64,000 bases of DNA, from positions 1-64,000 of the forward strand of contig JAZKBN010000060.1 of the NCBI GenBank assembly GCA_040388605.1, read 5' to 3'. The notes below the pieces were generated by a model. It searched no databases. It was not told the origin of the DNA and worked only from the letters and a program-made list of their open reading frames with translations. The stretch is from JAZKBN01 sp040388605 (lineage in GTDB: Bacteria; Bacteroidota; Bacteroidia; Cytophagales; Flexibacteraceae). Position numbers and translations under genes: made by a program. Below, one piece after another: positions 9,681 through 18,896 of this stretch (position 1 is the first letter of the stretch; each line of letters starts with the position of its first letter).

Positions 9681-9745
9681 GAATGCAGATGCTGCCCGAC
9701 AGCCTGTTATCAAAATAACTTCTTCAACACTATCATAAAGCCAAT

Positions 9746-9940
9746 ATGTTCAAACACTATTTCGAACGAATTGCGGGGCAGGTATCCTTTTACCCGGTAC
9801 TGTCGCTAAGTATTTTCTTCCTCTTCTTCCTGGGGCTTTTAGTTTGGGTAATTACAGCAGATAAAAATTATATAAGCCGCATGCAAAGCCTCCCGCTTGA
9901 AAACGGCGAGAAATCAGGCCCCGACCTTAAACAATTGTAA
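9746..9940 (+). CDS. ccoQ: CcoQ-like small cbb3 oxidase subunit
   Basis: The 64-residue protein has one hydrophobic helix (about 16-37) and a short charged tail. It lies between ccoNO and ccoP, with ccoP starting four bases after its stop. Size, topology and position match CcoQ, which stabilises the assembled oxidase. Sequence conservation in this family is low, so the call rests mainly on context. Confidence 0.75.
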   Translation: MFKHYFERIAGQVSFYPVLSLSIFFLFFLGLLVWVITADKNYISRMQSLPLENGEKSGPDLKQL

Positions 9941-9944
9941 TAAA

Positions 9945-10766
9945 ATGAATTGGCAGGAATTTGATCATCCCACCGGCATTCAGCTGGCATCTGGAATTAT
10001 AATAGCTGTTGGGCTCTTTACCGCCGTAATGCTGTTGATTGTGATTGTTTATGCACTATTGGCCCTGAGTAAAATGGCCGGCGAAGAAGAAGCAAAACGC
10101 ACCGGCGCACCCGAAATTAACCCCCTGGTTAAAATCTGGAGCAAATGGTACAATGGCCTTACCGATGTTGTTCCTGTTGAAATGCAGCACAACCTGGTTA
10201 TGAGCCACGATTATGATGGCATTCATGAGCTTGATAACCACCTTCCGCCCTGGTGGAAAGGCTTATTCTATGCATCTGTTGTATTTGCCGGGGTGTACTT
10301 ATATATGTACCACTTCAGCGATGCAGCGCCCCTGCAGCTGGCTGAATATACTGCCGAAAACAAAGTGGCAGCCCGGGAAATTGCAGCCTATAATGCACGC
10401 ACTGCAAACAGCGTGGATGAGAATAATGTGAAGATGCCAACCAAGCCGGCAGAGCTGGCAGCAGGGAAATCGGTTTACACCGCCAACTGCCGGGCCTGCC
10501 ACGGCGCCGCAGGCGAAGGCGGTGTTGGCCCCAACCTTACAGATGGCTTTTGGCTGCATGGTAATACCGTAAAAGACGTATTCAAAACCGTTAAATACGG
10601 TGTTACCGGCAAGGGTATGGTAAGCTGGCAAGGCAAATTAAAACCTCTTGAAATACAGCAGGTTGCCGGTTATGTGCTCAGCCTGCAGGGCAGTAATCCG
10701 CCAAACGGCAAAGCCCCGCAGGGGAAAGATTATTCAGCGGCAAAACCGCAGTCGGCAGCAATGTAG
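9945..10766 (+). CDS. ccoP: cbb3-type cytochrome c oxidase subunit III (CcoP)
   Basis: The 273-residue protein has two N-terminal membrane helices with the FixP_N-type stretch DGIHELDNHLPPWW between them and a C-terminal cytochrome c domain. Only one haem-binding site is present (C182-x2-C185-H186), whereas proteobacterial CcoP has two. One-haem CcoP is usual in this phylum. The ATG at 9945 is preferred over an in-frame start at 9897 inside ccoQ because the conserved N-terminus begins there. CcoP accepts electrons from soluble or membrane donors and passes them to CcoO. Confidence 0.93.
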   Translation: MNWQEFDHPTGIQLASGIIIAVGLFTAVMLLIVIVYALLALSKMAGEEEAKRTGAPEINPLVKIWSKWYNGLTDVVPVEMQHNLVMSHDYDGIHELDNHLPPWWKGLFYASVVFAGVYLYMYHFSDAAPLQLAEYTAENKVAAREIAAYNARTANSVDENNVKMPTKPAELAAGKSVYTANCRACHGAAGEGGVGPNLTDGFWLHGNTVKDVFKTVKYGVTGKGMVSWQGKLKPLEIQQVAGYVLSLQGSNPPNGKAPQGKDYSAAKPQSAAM

Positions 10767-10823
10767 ACCTTCAAAGCTGAAAATGCCGTAGGAACAGAAC
10801 CCTGCACTTAAATACAAATACCA

Positions 10824-12983
10824 ATGATATCAGACAATAATTCAACTAACTATACAACCAAAACCCCTGCCTGCCACAACGGGCAGCAGGGAGATCACGA
10901 CGATCTGCACGAGATTCATGACAATGAATTCCGAGATACCATTGCCACGGTAGATAAAAACGGGAAACGGGTATGGCTGTACCCGCGCAAGCCCGGGGGC
11001 CGTTTTTTCAGGCTAAGGATTTGGGTAAGCCTGATCCTGATCGGTATGCTGTTTTCAGGGCCGTTCATAAGCATAAACGGCCTTCCCCTGCTTATGATTA
11101 ATGTTTTCGAACGTGAGTTTGTAATACTCGGAAACGTGTTCTTCCCGCAGGATTTTATTATGCTGGCCGTTGGCCTGCTTACCTTCTTTGTGTTCATTAT
11201 GATGTTCACATCGGTATTCGGGCGTTTGTGGTGTGGTTGGGCATGCCCGCAAACCCTGTTTATGGAAATGGTTTTCAGGCCGGTTGAATACCTGCTTGAA
11301 GGCGATGCCCCTGCGCAAAAAAGACTTGATGCCCGGCCTGCCGACCTTGATAAAGTTTTAAGAAAATCAGCCAAGCACGCACTGTTTATTGCTTTCTCGT
11401 TATCAGTAGCACATTTGGTAATGGCCTATATAATGGGTTGGCAAAAGGCAATAAGCCTTATATCATCGGGCCCTGCGGCCCAGCCGGCAGCCTTTACAGC
11501 GCTTATGGCATTTAGCCTTGTTTTCTGGTTTGTTTTTGCCAGGGCCCGAGAGCAGGTTTGTGTAGCAATTTGCCCTTACGGCAGGCTGCAAAGCGTTTTA
11601 CTGGTTAAAGACAGCATTGTGGTAATCTATGATTACCTGCGCGGAGAGCCACGCGGGAAGCTGAAAAAAGGTAAAAACGGTAATGCCGGCAACGGGAATA
11701 CAGGATCGGGTGGCGGGCCAGGTGTCAGTTCGGGCAGTCCGGCTTCTCCTGTATTGTCTAAATTTCCCTGTTCCGGCACTTGCGCGGGCTGCAAAAGCGG
11801 TGACGACAACAGCAGAAATCAATTTGTGAAAGAAGGTATTGCAAACAGCGGATTCAGTACTTCGGGTTTAAGAATTGAAGAAAGTGCAGACAAGTTAAAC
11901 TGCGGTTATGCGGGCTCAGTACGCCCCATTATAACTGAAACTGCCGTTTTATCACAACCCCAACCCGGGAACAGGAACCAGGGATGGAAAGCAAACCTGC
12001 AATTTAAAAAGACAGCTTCAGGCAATAAATCGCAACCTACGGTTTATGAGCACCCGGAAATTACCGGCGCTTACCCCGTTTTTGAAAGACTGCGTGTTGC
12101 CCCTGAATTCAGGCAAATGCTGCGTGATACTACAACTATTACAGGGTGTATAAAGCCTGTTTCGGTTAACAGGTATGTTAAAGAAATGCCCGGCCTGCAA
12201 CAGATTGCTGAAATCGGGCCTGATATACTACCGGGAGAAGCTAAGCCTGTTGAGGTTTCCGTGTTCAGTATATCGGCTGCAAAAGGCTTAAATATCCAGA
12301 CAAGCGGCACCATTGAAAAGCAATTTGCAAACAGCACTTACGACTTAAAACCTCAAATCGGTGATTGTATTGATTGCGGCATCTGCGTAAGCGTTTGCCC
12401 TACCGGCATAGATATTAGAAACGGAACACAGCTTGAATGCATAAACTGTACCGCCTGCATTGATGCCTGTGATACCGTAATGGATAAAATAGGGCGCCCC
12501 CGCGGCCTCATAAGGCTCGACAGCGAAGCAAGGGTAGCCGGCGCAAAAACCCGCAGGTTCAATATGCGAACAATTGCTTACAGTGTGGTGCTGTCGTTGT
12601 TGGTACTGCTCGAAGCCGGCATGATTGCCATGCGCAGCCCAGTTGAAGCCACCGTTTTACGGGTGCCCGGCATGATGTACCAGGTAACGGCCGCCGGCAA
12701 TATTACCAACCTGTACAATGCCCGCCTGGTAAATAAAACCAATGGCGATCTGTATTTGCAACCCCGCCTTAAAAACATGAAAGGCAAAATTACACTCATA
12801 GGCAGCCTGCCTGTGCTTAAAAAAGGCGCGGTTGCAGATCTTACATTTTTCGTTGAAATACAGCCCGGAGAGCTAAAAGGCAACAGGAACAGGCTTGAAA
12901 TTGAATTCGCAAACGAAAGCAATGTTCCGGCTCATGCGTCAACAAATTTTATGGGTCCTATAAACGCCGGCAACGGTAAGTAA
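10824..12983 (+). CDS. ccoG: cbb3 oxidase accessory protein CcoG with a large insertion
   Basis: CcoG (RdxA/FixG) is a membrane ferredoxin-like protein involved in copper reduction during cbb3 assembly. Recognisable family parts are WCGWACPQTLF (cysteines about 137-141), CVAICPYGR (C246, C250) followed by YDYLRGEPRGK (271-279), then the two 4Fe-4S motifs starting at GDCIDCGIC (513) and CINCTACIDACD, and a C-terminal Ig-like domain after the last membrane helix. Normally RGEPRG and GDCIDC are separated by about ten residues. Here about 230 residues intervene (about 283-512), beginning with a Gly/Asn/Ser-rich stretch and CSGTCAGC and containing further cysteines. The reading frame is open throughout. 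At 719 residues it is well above the usual ~470. Confidence 0.92.
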   Translation: MISDNNSTNYTTKTPACHNGQQGDHDDLHEIHDNEFRDTIATVDKNGKRVWLYPRKPGGRFFRLRIWVSLILIGMLFSGPFISINGLPLLMINVFEREFVILGNVFFPQDFIMLAVGLLTFFVFIMMFTSVFGRLWCGWACPQTLFMEMVFRPVEYLLEGDAPAQKRLDARPADLDKVLRKSAKHALFIAFSLSVAHLVMAYIMGWQKAISLISSGPAAQPAAFTALMAFSLVFWFVFARAREQVCVAICPYGRLQSVLLVKDSIVVIYDYLRGEPRGKLKKGKNGNAGNGNTGSGGGPGVSSGSPASPVLSKFPCSGTCAGCKSGDDNSRNQFVKEGIANSGFSTSGLRIEESADKLNCGYAGSVRPIITETAVLSQPQPGNRNQGWKANLQFKKTASGNKSQPTVYEHPEITGAYPVFERLRVAPEFRQMLRDTTTITGCIKPVSVNRYVKEMPGLQQIAEIGPDILPGEAKPVEVSVFSISAAKGLNIQTSGTIEKQFANSTYDLKPQIGDCIDCGICVSVCPTGIDIRNGTQLECINCTACIDACDTVMDKIGRPRGLIRLDSEARVAGAKTRRFNMRTIAYSVVLSLLVLLEAGMIAMRSPVEATVLRVPGMMYQVTAAGNITNLYNARLVNKTNGDLYLQPRLKNMKGKITLIGSLPVLKKGAVADLTFFVEIQPGELKGNRNRLEIEFANESNVPAHASTNFMGPINAGNGK

Positions 12984-12984
12984 C

Positions 12985-13455
12985 ATGGTTTCGAACGAAA
13001 CATCCGAAGAACAAAAAAAGACTGTATTAAGTTGGGGAACCAAAATACTTGCCCTGTACCTGGGCTTTGTGTTCCTGATATTGTTTATGGTAATACGCTG
13101 CATGATGCAGACCGATGTGCACCTTGTAAGCGCAGATTATTACAAAGATGAAATTGCCTACCAAAGCCGCCTCGATGCCATTAATGCAACCCCTGAATCT
13201 GCATTAACGCTCAGCAGGCAGGATTACCGGCTTACTATGCATTTCAAAAATGCACCATTTAACGCTATTGCAGGTGAAATGTGGCTCTATAGGCCCGATA
13301 ATGCAAAGCAGGATGTGCATATAGCCTTAAAAGTAAGCCCTGAAGGTATTCAGAATTACAGTATTGCCGCCTTGCCTAAAGGTAACTGGCACGCTAAAAT
13401 TAACTGGACACAAAACGGCAAAGCCTTCTTTAAAGAGCAAAACATAGATATATGA
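12985..13455 (+). CDS. ccoH: FixH/CcoH family protein
   Basis: The 156-residue protein has one membrane helix (about 18-41) and a periplasmic beta-rich domain with the family-like stretch DYYKDEIAYQSRLDA. CcoH interacts with the cbb3 subunits during assembly. It starts one base after the ccoG stop and its stop overlaps the next start (ATGA at 13452-13455), so it is tightly coupled within the operon. Confidence 0.88.
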   Translation: MVSNETSEEQKKTVLSWGTKILALYLGFVFLILFMVIRCMMQTDVHLVSADYYKDEIAYQSRLDAINATPESALTLSRQDYRLTMHFKNAPFNAIAGEMWLYRPDNAKQDVHIALKVSPEGIQNYSIAALPKGNWHAKINWTQNGKAFFKEQNIDI

Positions 13456-14240
13456 ATATGCTCATTGCCGGTTTTATACTCGGCCTGGGCAGCAGCCTGC
13501 ACTGCATTGGCATGTGCGGCCCGCTTATCCTCGCCGTTCCGCGCAGCCCTAACCGCAATGTCGGCAGAATGGTTTATCATGGCGGCAGGTTGCTTACTTA
13601 TAGCCTGCTTGGTTTCCTGTTCGGTGGCATAGGGCAGGGCTTGGGCTTCATTGCCGGGCAGCAGGGCCTCTCGGTTATTGCAGGTCTTACGCTGTTTGCT
13701 TTGTACCTGGGTCCTGTAACGGGTATGAAGCTGCCGGCCGGCCCCTTAATGCTTGCAGGCAGTTTCCTGCGCAAAAAATACAGGAGCCTTACAGGGCAGG
13801 GCACTTACCTCAGCGCATTTGTTCCCGGTCTGCTGAACGGCCTGCTGCCCTGCGGGGCGGTTTACATGGCTCTTGCGGCATCGGCGGTAAGCCCGGGTTT
13901 ACAAGGCGGCCTGGTTATGCTGAGCTTTGGACTGGGAACATTGCCGGCCTTGCTTGCACTAGGCTTTATGCCGAATCTGCTTAGTCGCACAAGGTTCAGA
14001 GCCTGGCAGTTACCTGTAAGAACAGTATCGCTCTGCGTGGCTGTATTGCTGTTGCTCAGGGGCATGAACCTGGGCATACCTGTGCTTAGCCCGCTCAGGG
14101 CCGAGGTATCGGTTGCTGAAAGTGTTCGGCAGTCATCGGCCGACAACAGTGAAAAGAACTTAATCACGAAACCGGGTGCTCCACCCCTAAATCATACAAC
14201 AAGCCCGGCACTAAGCTGCTGCCGGCCAAAACATAAATAA
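13452..14240 (+). CDS. TauE/SafE-like (DsbD_2-type) membrane protein of cbb3 loci
   Basis: The 262-residue protein has about six membrane helices in two halves. The first half carries the conserved SLHCIGMCGPL motif near the N-terminus, and the second the related LLNGLLPCGAVYMALA, so paired cysteines face the membrane. This family is regularly found after ccoH and is usually annotated as sulfite exporter TauE/SafE or UreH-like. In cbb3 clusters a role in copper or thiol handling during maturation is more plausible. The final ~50 residues are polar and variable. The start overlaps the ccoH stop. Confidence 0.8.
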   Translation: MNMLIAGFILGLGSSLHCIGMCGPLILAVPRSPNRNVGRMVYHGGRLLTYSLLGFLFGGIGQGLGFIAGQQGLSVIAGLTLFALYLGPVTGMKLPAGPLMLAGSFLRKKYRSLTGQGTYLSAFVPGLLNGLLPCGAVYMALAASAVSPGLQGGLVMLSFGLGTLPALLALGFMPNLLSRTRFRAWQLPVRTVSLCVAVLLLLRGMNLGIPVLSPLRAEVSVAESVRQSSADNSEKNLITKPGAPPLNHTTSPALSCCRPKHK

Positions 14241-14241
14241 C

Positions 14242-14988
14242 ATGCCCATACTCATTTTCTTTATTGCGCACTGGTACCTGAGCCTGTTCGCGCAAACGTT
14301 TTTCCTGCACAGGTATGCCGCTCATGGTATGTTTACCATGAGCAAGGCCTGGGAAAAGTTCTTCTACACATTAACCTATTTATTCCAGGGCTCATCTTTC
14401 CTGAGTCCTAAGGCTTACGGCATTATGCACCGCATGCACCATGCCTACGCCGATACCGATAAAGACCCGCATTCACCCCTGTTCAGCCATGGCTTGGGAG
14501 ATATGATGTGGAAAACCAAGACAATTTACAAAAGCATCCTGCATGGAACCTTTCCTGTTGAGCCTCGTTTCCTGAAAAACATACCCAACTGGCCCTTTAT
14601 GGAGCATTTGGGCGATAACTGGATGAGCAGGGTAGCCTGGGGTACCGCCTACACACTATATTATATTCATTTTGCTACGCATTGGTGGGAGTTTTTGCTG
14701 CTGCCTATACATTACCTGATGGGCCCGGTTCATGGTGCAATCATTAACTGGTTTGCCCATAAGTATGGCTATATAAATTTCGTGGTAGGTGATACAGCTA
14801 AAAATCTGCTCCCTGTAGATGTGCTCATGTTTGGTGAAGCATACCACAATAACCACCACAAGCTGGGAGGCCGTGCCAACTTCGGAGTAAAATGGTGGGA
14901 GCTTGACCCGGCTTACCCGATTATTTTGGCTTTAAATGTGTTTGGCATAGTAAAGCTGAAGAAAAATAATGACCTTAAGTATATGTGA
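14242..14988 (+). CDS. acyl-CoA/fatty acid desaturase
   Basis: The 248-residue membrane protein has the three histidine boxes of integral-membrane desaturases: H23-x4-H28 (HRYAAH), H63-x2-HH (HRMHH) and H202-x2-HH (HNNHH). These ligate the di-iron centre that introduces a double bond into acyl chains. It starts one base after the TauE/SafE-like gene and precedes a strong terminator, so it appears to be the last gene of the cbb3 operon. Being an oxygen-dependent enzyme, its coupling to a microaerobic oxidase operon suggests joint control by oxygen. That is inference. Confidence 0.9.
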   Translation: MPILIFFIAHWYLSLFAQTFFLHRYAAHGMFTMSKAWEKFFYTLTYLFQGSSFLSPKAYGIMHRMHHAYADTDKDPHSPLFSHGLGDMMWKTKTIYKSILHGTFPVEPRFLKNIPNWPFMEHLGDNWMSRVAWGTAYTLYYIHFATHWWEFLLLPIHYLMGPVHGAIINWFAHKYGYINFVVGDTAKNLLPVDVLMFGEAYHNNHHKLGGRANFGVKWWELDPAYPIILALNVFGIVKLKKNNDLKYM

Positions 14989-15726
14989 GTTTGTTAAAAC
15001 GTATTACTTATTATTGTCTGATAGTGATCTCTTAAAATAAAGCCATCCGGCATTGCCGGGTGGCTTTTTGTCTGACTTGTTGTTATGCCTTCAGGGTTCC
15101 GTTGGTTTAACCGGGCAATTTTGATTTTCAAAAAGGATTATTTCCTTCTTTTATCCGTACCATTTTTCGTGTACCAATTTCAGTAATATGCTGCACAGCC
15201 GGAGCGGTTTGCTCTAAGGTTAACACCCGCTTTGCAAAACAGCCTTATAAGCCGAACAGCCACATACCCCTTGTACTGTAGGTGCTTTTGCCCCATAATC
15301 TANNNNNNNNNNTAAAGCTATAGCTTGATATTCCCGGTAAACATTTAGCCTAATTTTGATCACCGGGAGCTGTCTTAATTAATCAGGGGTATCTCAGCCT
15401 CGCTTTGCCTTTTCATTAAAGCTCAAATTAATACATGCTTTAATGTTTCTTTAATATAATCTAAGCTTGTTGCATGATTAATTTCATTCATTATCAGTGC
15501 GTTAAAGCTAAAATTTTTTCTGTTGCCGTATTATGTCTTACCTTCGTAAAACAATGGCATTAAAATTTCGTTAAAATTATCCGGAAGGTAGATTCAGTAA
15601 TATTTCTCCCCGGTTACTTTAGAGTGTGCCTGCTGATTACTCTGCGGCAAAAGGCAGGTTCAGGTTTGCTCAAGCCTGTTCAAAAAATGAGTTTAGGTTC
15701 CGGCCGGTAAATCGGTATTGTTTAAT
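14989..15726. other. long intergenic region with a gap
   Basis: No gene is seen in about 740 bases. It holds the terminator at 15039-15069 and a ten-N gap at 15303-15312, directly followed by the 12-base palindrome AAGCTATAGCTT (15315-15326). The remainder is AT-rich and presumably carries the promoter of the export operon at 15727. Confidence 0.6.
15039..15069 (+). terminator. terminator of the cbb3 operon
   Basis: AAAGCCATCCGG (15039-15050) pairs with CCGGGTGGCTTT around CATTG, with one mismatch, and is followed by a T run. It lies about 50 bases after the desaturase stop. Confidence 0.9.
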
Positions 15727-17418
15727 ATGACATCAAACGACGAAAGAAGTATATGGCAAAAGTTTTGGGCCCTTATAGCCTATGAGCGTAAAGAGATCTT
15801 TTACATTCACGTTTACGCAGTACTTACAGGGTTCATCAGCCTGAGCCTTCCATTGGGCATTCAAAGTCTTTTCAGCTTTATTTCCGCAGGCCAAATAAGT
15901 ACCTCGGTAATAGTGCTTATAGGCCTTATTTTTACCGGGGTGTTGGCCGAAGGTGGCTTACAGGTAATGCAGCTTTACCTGCTTGAACATATTCAGCAGA
16001 AAATTTTTACAAGAACAGCTTTCGAGTTTTCGCTCATCATACCGGCCATCAGGCAGGAATCGCTTTACAACCATTACCCGCCTGAATTGGTGAACCGCTT
16101 TTTCGAGGTGGTAACCCTGCAAAAGAGCCTCGGTAAGGTGCTCATGGATTTTGCCACTGCATTTTTGCAATTGGCATTCGGGCTTGTGCTGCTTTCCTTT
16201 TACCATACTTATTTCATTTTCTTCGGGGCAATACTGGCCATAATTTTAGCGGGTATTTTATATTTCACAGGCCGCCCGGGCCTCGATGCCAGCCTTATTG
16301 AATCAGGATATAAGTACAGGCTGGTGCATTGGCTGCAGGAAATTGCAAGGGCGCACAGTACTTTTAAAATGAGCGGCAACGCCGCCGGGCTCGAAAAGAC
16401 AGATACTTATACTACACACTACCTGGAGGCGCGTAACAGGCATTTTAAAATACTCATTATACAGTATATGAGCTTTGTGGGTTTTAAGAGCCTGATAACC
16501 GCGGCCTTGCTTATTGTAGGCTGCATTTTGTTGGTTAACAAGCAAATAAACCTGGGCCAGTTTGTGGCTTCAGAAATTATTATTATCCTGATAATGAATG
16601 CAGTTGAAAAGGTTATGACCCAGCTCGACAGCGTTTACGACCTGCTTACCGGCGCTGAAAAATTAAGCCATGTAACATCGATGCCTATTCAAACCTTTGG
16701 CACGCTGAGCATGGAGCCTAATAATAATGCAACAGTACCCGCCCTGCGCGTGCGCGATTTGCACTACATGCCACCCGGCAGCAACCGGTTTGTTTTCAAA
16801 GGCGTAAGCTTCGATGTAATGCGCGGGCAGCATGCCTGTATTATAAGCGAAAGCAGCCAGGCCCGCAACCACCTGGTGAGCCTGCTCATGGGAATGGCCC
16901 AGCACTACGAAGGAAGTATTGCTGTGGATGGCCTAAGCATGCGAGATATAAAGGAAGAAAGCCTATATTCTTTCCTTGCCGGAAATAATGACCAGGAATT
17001 ATTCAGTGGCAGCATACTCGATAATGTGCGTCCCGGCCGGGGCCAGGTTTCTTTACCGCAAATTACATCAGCGCTAAGCATTGCCGGGCTCGACAATTTC
17101 CTGCATACCCAAAGCCATGGTTTAAGCACACAACTCAAAGGCAGCGTCTGGATTCCTAAAGCTGTGGCCGAAAAGCTTGTTTTGGCACGTTGCATTGCTG
17201 CAAGGCCGCGCCTGCTTATTTTGGTTGACCCCCTGGTTCATGTGGCCAATAATGAACGTGATGAAATTCTGCAAAGGACTTTAGATGAACTTAAAGGCGC
17301 TACCGTGCTCTTCATCTGTAAAGATGATATGAGCTGCGCCGGCAACGGGCCCCGTTGGAAATTTGCTGACGGTAAGCTGAAAGAAATAAGGCCTGCGGCA
17401 AATTCGCAACAGTTGTAA
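15727..17418 (+). CDS. ABC exporter-like protein with a degenerate nucleotide-binding domain
   Basis: The 563-residue protein has an exporter-type membrane domain of about six helices (about 20-310) followed by a C-terminal domain that aligns with an ABC ATPase. However, the catalytic motifs are lost. The Walker A position reads SESSQARNH (374-382) in place of GPSGSGKST. The signature LSGGQ is replaced around 474-482 by WIPKAVAEK. Walker B ends VDP (501) without the catalytic glutamate, and the switch histidine position reads CKDD. A Q-loop-like DQELFSGSI and LARCIAARPRLLIL remain. It is therefore probably not an active ATPase by itself. An HlyD-type and a TolC-type gene follow, giving a type I-like export operon. 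The ATG at 15727 is chosen over a TTG at 15718. Confidence 0.85.
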   Translation: MTSNDERSIWQKFWALIAYERKEIFYIHVYAVLTGFISLSLPLGIQSLFSFISAGQISTSVIVLIGLIFTGVLAEGGLQVMQLYLLEHIQQKIFTRTAFEFSLIIPAIRQESLYNHYPPELVNRFFEVVTLQKSLGKVLMDFATAFLQLAFGLVLLSFYHTYFIFFGAILAIILAGILYFTGRPGLDASLIESGYKYRLVHWLQEIARAHSTFKMSGNAAGLEKTDTYTTHYLEARNRHFKILIIQYMSFVGFKSLITAALLIVGCILLVNKQINLGQFVASEIIIILIMNAVEKVMTQLDSVYDLLTGAEKLSHVTSMPIQTFGTLSMEPNNNATVPALRVRDLHYMPPGSNRFVFKGVSFDVMRGQHACIISESSQARNHLVSLLMGMAQHYEGSIAVDGLSMRDIKEESLYSFLAGNNDQELFSGSILDNVRPGRGQVSLPQITSALSIAGLDNFLHTQSHGLSTQLKGSVWIPKAVAEKLVLARCIAARPRLLILVDPLVHVANNERDEILQRTLDELKGATVLFICKDDMSCAGNGPRWKFADGKLKEIRPAANSQQL

Positions 17419-17436
17419 TAATCTATAAAGGAAGCT

Positions 17437-18834
17437 ATGGAATTTGAAACTGAAGTTGCCGAACGTATAAAGGTAAACCTCGACGATTATAAATCGGTGA
17501 GGCAAATTTCCGGTGTGCGCTTGGCAAAGATGCTGGCGGTTTGGGGCAGCGGGCTCCTGCTTATTTTGGGTATTTTACTTTGCATGCCTTGGACCCAAAA
17601 TATATATATGACCGGGTCGCTTACCACTTTCAGCCCCGCTGATCGTCCGCAAACCATACACAGTACCATTGCAGGCAGAATTGAGCGCTGGCATGTAAGG
17701 GAAGGCCAATACGTTAAAAAGGGAGATACTATTATAAGCCTCAGCGAGATTAAGGAAAAGTACTTCGATCCGCAAATGCTTAAACGCCTGTCAGAGCAGG
17801 TAAAGGCAAAAGAAGAGGTAATAGGCAGCACGCGTGAAAAAATAAGCGCTTTGGAAAGGCAGGTTTCAGCCTTAATAGCCGGCAAGGGCCAAAAGCTGAA
17901 CCAGGTACGTAACAAAGCCGCACAGGCCCGCCTTAAAGTACAAAGCGACAGCATTGACTACGAAACAGAGCGCGTGAATTTCGCCATTGCGCAACGCCAG
18001 TTCGGCGCCCAGGAAAAGCTTTATGCCGAAGGGCTTAAATCTTTAACAGAGCTTGAGGAGCGTAAGCAGAAACTGCAGCAAAGCAATTCAAAGCTTCTAT
18101 CAAGCCTGAACAAATACAACACCTCTAAAAACGAGCTCGTAAACACGCTTATAGATTATAACGGAACAGAATCTGAATACCGTGATAAAATAGCTAAGGC
18201 CGAAAGCGAGAAAAGTACGGCAGCCGGCTACCTGTACACATCTGAAGGTGAGCTTGCTAAAATGCGGAATGAATATGCCTCCACATCGGTAAGGAGCAAC
18301 TACTATGAAATACTGGCTCCCCGCGACGGCTATGTGACCAAGGCCATAAAAATGGGCCTCGGCGAAACCCTGAAAGAGGGCGAAGCTGTAACCAGCATTA
18401 TTAATGTAGGTGTTGGCATGGCCGCCGAACTCTATGTGAAACCCATGGATTTGCCCCTGCTGAGCAAGGGCAGTAAAGTACGCCTTCAATTCGATGGCTG
18501 GCCCGCGCTGGTTTTCTCCGGCTGGCCCAACCTGAACTATGGTACCTTCGGCGGAAAGGTTGCCGTTATAGATAATGTGGATACTAAGGGCTATTACCGC
18601 CTGCTTATAGTTCCTGACCTGAATGAGGGCTCATGGCCTGCACAGGTGCGCCTTGGTACCGGCATAAAAGGTTGGGCTTTACTTAAAGATGTGCCTATTT
18701 TCTATGAAATCTGGCGTCAGCTGAACGGCTTCCCACCTGATTATATGCACGTTGACCCTGAAGCGCCGGCAGATTTAAAACGAAAAGATGATGCTTCGCC
18801 TGAAAAAGGCAGCAATGAATCGGAATCGAAATAG
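17437..18834 (+). CDS. HlyD-family periplasmic adaptor
   Basis: The 465-residue protein has a short cytoplasmic N-terminus, one membrane helix (about 34-52), a split lipoyl-like domain (STIAGRIERWHVREGQYVKKGD, then LAPRDGYVTKA at about 290), a long alpha-helical coiled coil (about 105-280) and a beta-barrel C-terminus. This is the layout of membrane-fusion adaptors that join an inner-membrane exporter to TolC. An AAAGGAAG ribosome-binding site lies just before the ATG. It lies 18 bases after the degenerate ABC gene and is followed by the TolC-type gene. Confidence 0.9.
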   Translation: MEFETEVAERIKVNLDDYKSVRQISGVRLAKMLAVWGSGLLLILGILLCMPWTQNIYMTGSLTTFSPADRPQTIHSTIAGRIERWHVREGQYVKKGDTIISLSEIKEKYFDPQMLKRLSEQVKAKEEVIGSTREKISALERQVSALIAGKGQKLNQVRNKAAQARLKVQSDSIDYETERVNFAIAQRQFGAQEKLYAEGLKSLTELEERKQKLQQSNSKLLSSLNKYNTSKNELVNTLIDYNGTESEYRDKIAKAESEKSTAAGYLYTSEGELAKMRNEYASTSVRSNYYEILAPRDGYVTKAIKMGLGETLKEGEAVTSIINVGVGMAAELYVKPMDLPLLSKGSKVRLQFDGWPALVFSGWPNLNYGTFGGKVAVIDNVDTKGYYRLLIVPDLNEGSWPAQVRLGTGIKGWALLKDVPIFYEIWRQLNGFPPDYMHVDPEAPADLKRKDDASPEKGSNESESK

Positions 18835-18896
18835 TGCCCGGCGGCAGAGATGGTCCGACGGGCTGTAAACTAAAATTAAGTAATATAAACGGGATA

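Noticed and set aside
15315..15326. Palindrome AAGCTATAGCTT beside the gap at 15303
   Set aside because: Short, AT-rich, and at the edge of missing sequence. No positional support.
18834..18896. GTG start for the TolC-type protein overlapping the previous stop
   Set aside because: It would put a polar leader before the clear signal peptide that begins at the ATG at 18897.
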